DNA from: an uncultured Brevundimonas sp.
Lineage (GTDB): Bacteria > Pseudomonadota > Alphaproteobacteria > Caulobacterales > Caulobacteraceae
Direction of reading: 5' to 3'
Length of the DNA: 6,768 bases
NCBI GenBank assembly: GCA_946481425.1
Contig: CAMLNT010000131.1
Span: 1 to 6,768, forward strand
How positions within the stretch are numbered: the stretch's first letter is position 1; each line of letters opens with the position of its first letter. Shown here piece after piece: positions 1-4,527 of this stretch. The notes below the pieces were generated by a model. The model was not told the DNA's origin. It did not search any database and was given only the letters and a program-made list of their open reading frames with translations. Made by a program: the position numbers and the translations under genes.

Positions 1-260
1 ACAAGGTCGCTGGCCATGCGCCCTCCCCTGGCGTGGGGACCTCAGGAGTATGGGGGTGCGCCGGAGGGGCGGGGGATTAGCAGCGGAAGAATGCTTCTTT
101 GTCCCCGCTCCGTTTCCCTCATCCCGGCCGCAGCGGAGCGGAGAGCCGGGAGCCAAACTCCGTTGATCCGCCTGCTTTCAGGCCCCGGTCTTCGCCGCTG
201 CGCGGCCCGTCCCGAGTGACGGAGAAAGACAAGATTTCCCCGCTTCGAAGGGAGGACGAA

Positions 261-280
261 GCGCCTGACGGGGCCTGACG
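261..280. repeat. Short tandem repeat, two 10-base units
   Basis: GCGCCTGACG is followed directly by GGGCCTGACG, so GCCTGACG occurs twice ten bases apart (263-270 and 273-280). The spacing is one helical turn, which would suit paired protein contacts. Two copies of eight bases in GC-rich DNA could also be chance. Confidence 0.3.
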
Positions 281-344
281 CGCACGATGTGGGGCTTGAA
301 GCGGCAGGATCGCGTCCCCTTCTCAGCGGTCCGGTTAATTCGAA

Positions 345-350
345 AAGGAG
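345..350 (+). promoter_or_regulatory. Ribosome binding site that sets the TTG start of the hypothetical gene
   Basis: AAGGAG lies 8 bases before TTG at 359 and 14 bases before the next in-frame ATG at 365. The earlier in-frame ATG at 287 has no comparable site in front of it. The spacing therefore favours the TTG start. Confidence 0.6.
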
Positions 351-358
351 CCTACACC

Positions 359-1009
359 TTGACCATGCTGGCGCGCGCGCAGGCGGTCTGTCCGATCGAC
401 GGGGTTGAGTACGAGTACAGGAAGGTCATGAGTTGCGGGATGTACGGCTCCGACCTCGATGGCCGGCCGATATCGCTGCTGACGATGCCGCACGTGATCC
501 CCGCCTGCCCTGAGTGCCGGTTTCCGCAGTGGATCAGTGATCTGTCGCCGCAGGACCTTGAACGAGCCCGGACGGTGGTCGCCAGCCCCGAATATGAGGC
601 CGCCACGCGGGAGGCGTCCTATCTGCACTATGACTTCCTGCTCGACGCGCTCGGGCGGGGAACGCCGCGCACGCGGTTGAACAATGCCATCAAGGCTTGC
701 TGGGAAACCGATCCGGGTGACCCTCGCTATCCCGGCTATGCCCTGCGGGTCGTCGAGGCCTATCGCGAGGCCGGGGATGAACCGGACGCGCACCCGGAGG
801 ACCGGGCCGCCTTCCAGTGCGCCCTGGCCAACATCCTGCGGCAGGCCGGGTTCTGGGATGAGGCCCTGGAGCGGCTGGACGCGATCGACCCGGAAACGGC
901 CGAGCCGGCCAACCTTGCCGCCCGCATCGCTCAAACCCGCAAGCTGGTCATGGAGCGGGATCGGGATCGTCATGCGAAGGACGCCCGACGTGAGCGCGCC
1001 GCGGACTAG
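359..1009 (+). CDS. Hypothetical protein, DUF2225-like: Cys-rich N-terminus and helical-repeat C-terminus
   Basis: The protein is 216 residues from the preferred TTG start; ATG 365 would remove two residues and ATG 287 would add 24. The N-terminus (about 8-65) has C11-P-I-D14, C26, an S-D-L-D segment at 31-34, and C50-P-E-C53. This order resembles the zinc-ribbon DUF2225 family (CPxC, an acidic D-x-D stretch, CPxCG), but Asp14 replaces the second cysteine of the first pair. Residues from about 115 to 200 are rich in Ala, Leu and Glu, with A-L-x-x-I-L-R-x-A-G and E-A-L-E-R-L patterns like a TPR hairpin. The extreme C-terminus is highly charged. There is no signal peptide or membrane segment, so it is probably cytoplasmic. 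Its stop overlaps that of the convergent hemW gene. The function is unknown. The family assignment is from memory of the pattern and is uncertain; that the gene is real is much surer. Confidence 0.8.
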   Translation: MTMLARAQAVCPIDGVEYEYRKVMSCGMYGSDLDGRPISLLTMPHVIPACPECRFPQWISDLSPQDLERARTVVASPEYEAATREASYLHYDFLLDALGRGTPRTRLNNAIKACWETDPGDPRYPGYALRVVEAYREAGDEPDAHPEDRAAFQCALANILRQAGFWDEALERLDAIDPETAEPANLAARIAQTRKLVMERDRDRHAKDARRERAAD

Positions 1010-2142
1010 ACCAGCAGTGCGCGGATGACGGCGTCGAGGACCTTTCGGCCACGCGGCGTCGCGATCAGCCGGTCGGCCATGGTGGAGATGACCCCTTCAT
1101 CCACAAGGCTCGCGATGCGCGCCTGAAGGTCGAGGGGAGCGAGGGCGGAGAGCGCCACGCCTTCCGTCGTGCGCAGGCCAAGCATGAGACGTTCCTCGGC
1201 GGCATCGGTCGCCGAGAGCGTCTCGACCTCGTCCCAGCCGAGGCCCGATCGGGCGACCGCGGCCAGATAGGCCGGGACGGTCCGGTGGGCGGCGGTGGCG
1301 GTGCGGGCGCCGTCCAGCGTCAGGCGTCCATGGGCGCCCGGGCCGACGCCGAGATAGTCCACACCGCGCCAGACATTGAGATTGTGGGCCGAGCGGGCGG
1401 CAGCGCCACGGGCGTGGTTGGACACCTCATAGGCGTCGAAGCCGGCGTCCGACAGGACCGACTGGGTGATGTCGTAGAGGTCTTCCTGGGCGTCCTCGTC
1501 GGGCGGAACGAGGGTTCCGCGCTCGAACGCCTTGCCGAAGGCGGTCGAGGGCTCGATGGTCAGCTGATAGGGCGAGACGTGTTCAGGCCCCAGGGTCAGG
1601 GCATCGGCGAGTTCGGAACGCCAGGCCTCGGCGCCCTGACCTGGGCGGGCGTAGATCAGGTCGAGCGACACGCGGCCGAACACGGCCTGGGCGGCCTCGA
1701 TGGCGCGGCGGGCCTCGTCGGAGGAATGATCGCGCCCGAGGAACCGCAGGGCCTCGTCATCGAGGGACTGGACGCCGAGCGACAGGCGATTGATCCCGGC
1801 GGACGCGAAGGCCTGGTAACGCGCCGTCTCGGCGTCGGTCGGATTGGCCTCAAGGGTGATCTCGACCGTGTCGCCGGTCGGGAAGAGATCATGGGCGGCC
1901 TCGATCAGGCGGCCGGCGGCGGCTGGATCCATCAGCGACGGGGTGCCGCCGCCGAAGAAGATAGAGGCGAGCCGGCGCGAGCCGAGCCGCCGCGCCTGGC
2001 TCTCGAGATCGGTCAGCATGGACTCGACCAGCGCCGCCTGTTCTTCCTCGCGGCCGCGGGCCCGATAGACGTTGAAGTCGCAGTACGGACAGATGCGGGC
2101 GCAGTAGGGCCAGTGCAGATAGAGGGCGACCGGCTCAGTCAA
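1006..2142 (-). CDS. hemW: HemW-type radical SAM protein (heme chaperone, formerly 'oxygen-independent coproporphyrinogen oxidase-like')
   Basis: The product is 378 residues, normal for HemW. The radical-SAM 4Fe-4S motif is C14-x3-C18-x2-C21, followed by Asp-Phe as in HemW; true HemN has a further cysteine here. The SAM-binding G-G-G-T-P-S follows at 64-69. The HemW signature HNxxYW appears as H253-N-L-N-V-W258, with Val for Tyr, followed by [11 protein letters not shown]. HemW proteins bind heme and are thought to deliver it to respiratory enzymes; they are often misnamed as coproporphyrinogen dehydrogenases. The start must be TTG at 2142-2140, because an in-frame TGA directly precedes it and the next Met (42) lies beyond the cluster motif. 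AAGG at 2155-2152 is 9 bases upstream. The gene overlaps the end of rdgB by 8 bases, which implies translational coupling. Family assignment is firm; activity in this organism is inferred. Confidence 0.95.
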   Translation of the reverse strand: MTEPVALYLHWPYCARICPYCDFNVYRARGREEEQAALVESMLTDLESQARRLGSRRLASIFFGGGTPSLMDPAAAGRLIEAAHDLFPTGDTVEITLEANPTDAETARYQAFASAGINRLSLGVQSLDDEALRFLGRDHSSDEARRAIEAAQAVFGRVSLDLIYARPGQGAEAWRSELADALTLGPEHVSPYQLTIEPSTAFGKAFERGTLVPPDEDAQEDLYDITQSVLSDAGFDAYEVSNHARGAAARSAHNLNVWRGVDYLGVGPGAHGRLTLDGARTATAAHRTVPAYLAAVARSGLGWDEVETLSATDAAEERLMLGLRTTEGVALSALAPLDLQARIASLVDEGVISTMADRLIATPRGRKVLDAVIRALLV

Positions 2143-2731
2143 TCAGGGCGGCCTTGAGCATCTGGAAGGCGCGTGTGCGGTGGCTGATGGCTTCCTTGGC
2201 GTCCGGATCCATCTCGCCGAACGTCTGGTCGCCGCCGTCGGGGATGAAGATGGGATCGTAGCCGAAGCCGCGGTCACCGCGCGGCGGGAAGACCAGGGTC
2301 CCGTCCACCACGCCCTCGACGGCGAAGACCGAGCCGTCCGGCCAGGCGACGGCCAGGGCGCAGGTGAAGAAGCCGGTGCGGTCGGGATGGTCGCCGAGCT
2401 CGCGTTCGACCCGCGCCATCGCGGGATAGAAGTCCTTGCCCGGCCCGGCCCAGCGGGCGGAATAGATGCCGGGCTGGCCGTCGAGGCCCCGCACCGACAG
2501 GCCCGAATCGTCCGCCAGCGAAACCTCGCCGCTCGCGGCCGCGGCATGGCGGGCCTTGAGCACGGCGTTGCCGACGAAGGTCGATTCCGTCTCCTCGGGC
2601 TCCGGCACGCCGGCCTCGGAAGCCGTCAGAACCTCGAAATCACCGCCCAGCAGAGCGGCGATCTCGCGGGCCTTGCCGGGATTGTGGGTCGCCACGACGA
2701 GTCGCGAACCCTTGTTCAGTCTGGGATTCAT
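2135..2731 (-). CDS. rdgB: RdgB/HAM1 family non-canonical purine NTP pyrophosphatase (ITPase)
   Basis: This 198-residue protein has the full HAM1 pattern. T15-H-N17-x-x-K20 lies in the N-terminal strand and loop, and E-S-T-F-x-x-N-A-x-x-K-A at about 49-60. A73-D-D-S-G-L78 carries the metal and catalytic acidic residues, followed by Gly-x-Pro-Gly-x-Tyr-Ser-Ala-Arg. F156-G-Y-D-P160 and S183-H-R185 form the base-recognition elements. The enzyme hydrolyses dITP/ITP and XTP to monophosphate and pyrophosphate in the cytoplasm, keeping deaminated purines out of DNA and RNA. The ATG at 2731 has TAAGG 7 bases upstream (2743-2739 on the minus strand). It is the first gene of a two-gene operon with hemW. 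In Caulobacter, as I recall, rdgB follows rph; here a divergent membrane-protein gene lies upstream instead. Confidence 0.96.
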   Translation of the reverse strand: MNPRLNKGSRLVVATHNPGKAREIAALLGGDFEVLTASEAGVPEPEETESTFVGNAVLKARHAAAASGEVSLADDSGLSVRGLDGQPGIYSARWAGPGKDFYPAMARVERELGDHPDRTGFFTCALAVAWPDGSVFAVEGVVDGTLVFPPRGDRGFGYDPIFIPDGGDQTFGEMDPDAKEAISHRTRAFQMLKAALID

Positions 2732-2771
2732 GCCTGAGCCTTACAGCCGTTTAATGCATTGCGAAAGTTTA

Positions 2772-2812
2772 ATATCGAAAAACGATAAGAACGCTTGCCT
2801 GTTTTTCGATAT
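2772..2812. repeat. Perfect 12-base inverted repeat in an AT-rich divergent intergenic region
   Basis: ATATCGAAAAAC at 2772-2783 is the exact reverse complement of GTTTTTCGATAT at 2801-2812, with a 17-base spacer. The arms stand out because the surrounding genome is very GC-rich. Neither arm is followed by the pattern of an intrinsic terminator that would serve a flanking gene, and both neighbours start away from it. An operator or DNA-looping site is therefore more likely. Confidence 0.85.
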
Positions 2813-2827
2813 GCCCATATTGATAAT
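2773..2827. promoter_or_regulatory. Putative operator/promoter region between rdgB and the small membrane-protein gene
   Basis: Two dyads share the half-site TATCG/CGATA. TATCG-N5-CGATA spans 2773-2787, and CGATAT-N4-ATATTG spans 2807-2822 with one mismatch. GATAAT at 2822-2827 resembles a -10 box for the plus strand, but no good -35 box sits at the usual distance (CTGTTT at 2799-2804 is weak; TTGCCT at 2795-2800 is too far). If this -10 is used, the second dyad lies where a bound repressor would block RNA polymerase. GTTTAAT also occurs twice nearby, 18 bases apart (2749-2755 and 2767-2773). A minus-strand promoter for rdgB must lie in the same region, but I cannot place it. The Xre protein encoded at 3707 is the obvious local candidate to bind here; that is inference. 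Confidence 0.45.
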
Positions 2828-2929
2828 CGACATGAACGGGGCCGCAACCGTTCGCAGGTGCAACAAATGACACCGAGTTAATGATGCGGCGCAACAAAGG
2901 CTTCGGCCTCAGGAAAACGGAGAACGACC

Positions 2930-3046
2930 ATGCAAACCCTGAACGCTACCATGTGGATGGAAAAGATCGGCATGACCCTGATCAACGCTGTGCTGCTGGC
3001 CGGCATCCCGTCGGCGATCGTCGCCGTCCTCATCCAGAGCTTCTAA
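2930..3046 (+). CDS. 38-residue single-pass small membrane protein, unnamed
   Basis: ATG at 2930 is preceded by GGAG at 2919-2922 with a 7-base gap, the best ribosome binding site on this strand of the region. The frame ends at TAA 3044-3046. The peptide begins MQTLNATMWMEKIG. An unbroken hydrophobic stretch follows at residues 13-35 (rich in Leu, Ile, Val and Ala, with one Gly-Ile-Pro kink at 25-27), and it ends in Gln-Ser-Phe. This is the composition of a small inner-membrane protein with a short amphipathic N-terminus. It lies 124 bases before the DUF2975 membrane-protein gene in the same direction and may share its promoter. I know no named family for it. It could act with the DUF2975 protein, or be a leader peptide for the structured spacer that follows. 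The coding call rests on the ribosome binding site, the composition and the clean membrane segment. Confidence 0.75.
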   Translation: MQTLNATMWMEKIGMTLINAVLLAGIPSAIVAVLIQSF

Positions 3047-3050
3047 GCCG

Positions 3051-3135
3051 CGAGCGATCACAGTAATGACGCTCGAAGGCGTGATCCCCAAGCCCGCGTG
3101 CGGCGGCCCCCGAAACCGCACGCGGCGATCACGTC
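3051..3135 (+). other. Strong, potentially switching RNA stem-loops between the small protein gene and the DUF2975 gene
   Basis: CCGCGTGCGG at 3094-3103 pairs perfectly with CCGCACGCGG at 3116-3125 around a 12-base loop. The helix continues outward: 3078-3086 pairs with 3127-3135, including CGTGATC with GATCACG and one G-U pair. Upstream, CGAGCG at 3051-3056 pairs with CGCTCG at 3070-3075. GCGATCAC occurs at both 3054-3061 and 3125-3132, so GTGATC at 3081-3086 can pair with either copy but not both. No U-tract follows, so this is not a standard intrinsic terminator. It may stabilise the upstream message, attenuate, or control translation of the downstream gene, which has a poor ribosome binding site. 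Confidence 0.55.
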
Positions 3136-3170
3136 CCTGACCGGGGAAAGAAAGAGACGCCCTTTTCGCC

Positions 3171-3707
3171 ATGCGCGCCCTTGGACCCGGATCCGTCGCG
3201 AGCCTTCTGAAGATCGCCCTCGACGTGGCCTATTGGGCGATGTGGGCCGTCGTGGCGGTGACCGCCCTGTTTGCGCTGGTCATACTGATCGCGGTGCTGG
3301 GCGGATTTGGATCGGCCGACTTCGTGCTCGAAACGCGCGACGGCGAGGCCATCCCCTTCTTTGGCTATACCGTTGTGCTGGGCTTTGCGAGTTTCGCGCT
3401 GTACCTGGGCGGCTTCGTTTTCATCATTCACCGGCTGCGGCTGCTGTTCCGCTCGCTGGTCCAGGGCGATCCCTTCCGGCCCGAGAACACCGGCTTCCTG
3501 CGCCAGATGGCGTGGGCCCTCGCCGGGGTCACCGGCCTGCAGTATCTCGGCCATCGCATCGGCCACGCCCTGCTTCCCGATTCCATCCAGGCGCCTGGGC
3601 TGGGCGATCTCATGACACCTCTTTTCTCCGTTCTGGTGGTTTTTGTGCTGTCGGAAGTGTTCCGCGAAGGGGCGCGTCTGCGCCGTGAGCAGGAGCTGAC
3701 GATCTGA
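3171..3707 (+). CDS. DUF2975 family multi-pass membrane protein
   Basis: This 178-residue protein has membrane segments at about 18-46, 63-86 and 147-162, and a weaker one at about 113-127. Two patterns typical of DUF2975 are present. One is D100-P-F-R-P-E-N106 followed by Leu-Arg at 110-111. The other is the C-terminal S-E-V-F-R-E-G-A-R-L run ending in E-Q-E-L-T-I (about 161-178). The family's biochemical role is unknown; members are usually encoded next to a small Xre regulator, as here. The ATG at 3171 is the only sensible start, since an in-frame TGA lies at 3138-3140. Its ribosome binding site is weak and distant (purine run 3143-3157). This fits control by the structured spacer or by coupling to upstream translation. 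Its TGA overlaps the next ATG by one base. Confidence 0.92.
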   Translation: MRALGPGSVASLLKIALDVAYWAMWAVVAVTALFALVILIAVLGGFGSADFVLETRDGEAIPFFGYTVVLGFASFALYLGGFVFIIHRLRLLFRSLVQGDPFRPENTGFLRQMAWALAGVTGLQYLGHRIGHALLPDSIQAPGLGDLMTPLFSVLVVFVLSEVFREGARLRREQELTI

Positions 3708-3952
3708 TGGCCATCCGCGTGAACCTCGACAAGATGCTGCTCGAGCGACGGATGTCGCTGACCGAGCTGGCTGACCGGGTGGGCGTGACGCTGGCCAACC
3801 TGTCGATCCTGAAGACCGGCAAGGCGCGCGCCGTGCGCTTTTCCACCCTGGACGCCCTGTGCCGTGAACTGCGGTGCCAGCCGGGCGACCTGCTGTCCTA
3901 CGAGCCGGGCCCGTCTGAATACGGCGAGGACGAGGAAGACGCCGCCGCCTGA
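3707..3952 (+). CDS. Xre/Cro-C1-type transcriptional regulator, YozG-like, partner of DUF2975
   Basis: This 81-residue protein is almost entirely one helix-turn-helix domain (about 6-63). Positions 17-27 (S-L-T-E-L-A-D-R-V-G-V) and 28-38 form the turn and recognition helix, with the typical L-S-I-L-K-T-G-K of this subgroup. F-S-T-L-D-A-L-C-R-E-L and a C-x-P-G-D-L-L motif follow (57-63), and then an acidic tail. Small Xre proteins of this type are generally DNA-binding regulators paired with a DUF2975 membrane protein. Whether the membrane protein senses a signal for it is not established. The start lies in a TGATG overlap with DUF2975, with AGGAG at 3691-3695. Autoregulation through the dyads at 2773-2822 is a plausible inference. 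Confidence 0.93.
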   Translation: MAIRVNLDKMLLERRMSLTELADRVGVTLANLSILKTGKARAVRFSTLDALCRELRCQPGDLLSYEPGPSEYGEDEEDAAA

Positions 3953-4491
3953 TGGCCCGGCGCACGCTCACCCGCGACGAGAAGCGCCTCTGGGGCCGGG
4001 TCGAGCGGACGCTCGACAAGGTCAGGGCCAAGGCAAACGCGCCCGAGCCGGACGCAGCGCCGCGCGCGACGGAGCTGAAATCGCCCCCGAAGTTCGTGAA
4101 GCCCGCGAAGCCTGCACCCGCGCCGGCGCCGCAAGCGGTCGCCCCGCCGCGGCCCGCCGCCCACGCGGCGCCGCACGAGCTGGAACCGCGCCGGCATCGG
4201 CGGCTGGCGCGCGAGCGCGATCCGATCGACGCGAGGATCGACCTGCACGGCCATGGCCGCTTCCAGGCGCAGGACGCCCTGACCCACTTCCTCCTTGGGG
4301 CGCACGCACGGGGCTATCGGGCGGTGCTCGTGGTGACGGGCAAGGGGTCCCGGGGCGGGACCGGCATCATCCGGGCTTCGGTCGCCGAGTGGGTGGCCCT
4401 GCCGCCGCTCAGAGCCATCGTGTCGGGCGTTTCGCCCGCCCACCGGCGGCACGGCGGCGAAGGCGCCGTCTACGTCACGCTCAGGCGCTGA
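3952..4491 (+). CDS. Smr domain-containing protein
   Basis: This 179-residue protein has a charged N-terminal helix (1-30, with the T-R-D-E-K-R-L-W pattern common in alphaproteobacterial Smr proteins). A Pro/Ala/Lys-rich linker of low complexity spans about 31-80, and an Smr domain about 90-179. The domain shows D97-L-H-G-H101, the T129-G-K-G132 loop, and a final Gly-x-Gly-Ala-Val-Tyr-Val strand. Smr domains, also found at the C-terminus of MutS2, act as nucleases or nucleic-acid-binding modules. The target of this stand-alone form is unknown, and roles in RNA quality control or DNA processing have been described for relatives. It starts in a TGATG overlap with the Xre gene, so the two are probably co-translated, although their functional link is not obvious. 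In many alphaproteobacteria smr sits with mltA and tim44-like genes instead (recalled, not checked). Confidence 0.93.
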   Translation: MARRTLTRDEKRLWGRVERTLDKVRAKANAPEPDAAPRATELKSPPKFVKPAKPAPAPAPQAVAPPRPAAHAAPHELEPRRHRRLARERDPIDARIDLHGHGRFQAQDALTHFLLGAHARGYRAVLVVTGKGSRGGTGIIRASVAEWVALPPLRAIVSGVSPAHRRHGGEGAVYVTLRR

Positions 4492-4497
4492 CAAGAA

Positions 4498-4521
4498 AAA
4501 GGGCCGCCGAAGCGACCCTTT
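4498..4521 (-). terminator. Intrinsic terminator of the M3 peptidase gene, probably bidirectional
   Basis: AAAGGG at 4498-4503 pairs with CCCTTT at 4516-4521. After one C/A mismatch, CGC at 4505-4507 pairs with GCG at 4512-4514 around a CGAA loop. Read on the minus strand, the hairpin is followed by TTTTTCTTG, a usable U-tract, 6 bases after the peptidase stop. On the plus strand it begins 6 bases after the smr stop, but only three T residues end the stem and CCC follows. Termination of smr is therefore likely weaker. Confidence 0.8.
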
Positions 4522-4527
4522 CCCGGA

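Larger units (their letters stand above)
1..358. other. Noncoding, GC-rich, hairpin-rich stretch upstream of the hypothetical gene
   Basis: No reading frame here looks like a real gene. An open frame at 16-219 (+) has low-complexity composition, no ribosome binding site and no family resemblance. Several inverted repeats are visible. AGCGG AAGAA at 82-91 pairs with TTCTT at 95-99 and CCGCT at 105-109, with a bulge. CCCGGC at 123-128 pairs with GCCGGG at 145-150. GCCGC at 194-198 pairs with GCGGC at 202-206. CGCTTCG at 241-247 pairs with CGAAGCG at 257-263 around a purine-rich loop, AAGGGAGGA. I compared it by eye with 6S RNA, RNase P RNA, SRP RNA, tmRNA and common riboswitches and saw no diagnostic match. 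It may be an untranslated leader, an unknown small RNA or simple spacer. Confidence 0.4.

Noticed and set aside
16..219. Open frame of 67 codons at the left edge
   Set aside because: There is no ribosome binding site, the composition is Arg/Pro/Gly-rich, and hairpins cross it. It is more likely noncoding.
1..286. 6S RNA, RNase P RNA, SRP RNA, tmRNA, TPP or cobalamin riboswitch
   Set aside because: None of the conserved core sequences of these families could be found by reading.
335..973. Minus-strand open frame of 212 codons opposite the hypothetical gene
   Set aside because: The plus-strand frame has a good ribosome binding site, a patterned Cys motif and a stop that meets hemW precisely. 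The minus frame is Arg/Gly-rich without structure.
1285..2157. Plus-strand open frame of 290 codons opposite hemW
   Set aside because: Shadow of hemW: Gly-rich and without recognisable domains, while the minus strand carries every HemW motif.
2180..2737. Plus-strand open frame of 185 codons opposite rdgB
   Set aside because: Shadow of rdgB caused by high GC at third positions.
2751..2772. Possible CtrA site (TTAA-N7-TTAA)
   Set aside because: The two TTAA elements at 2751-2754 and 2769-2772 are 14 bases apart, not 7.
2881..3066. Plus-strand frame of 61 codons overlapping the small membrane-protein gene
   Set aside because: It is a highly charged, structureless product in another frame, without a ribosome binding site. 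The frame starting at 2930 has an excellent site and a membrane helix.
3129..4031. Minus-strand open frame of 300 codons opposite DUF2975 and Xre
   Set aside because: Shadow: the plus strand encodes two complete, recognisable proteins with coupled start and stop codons.
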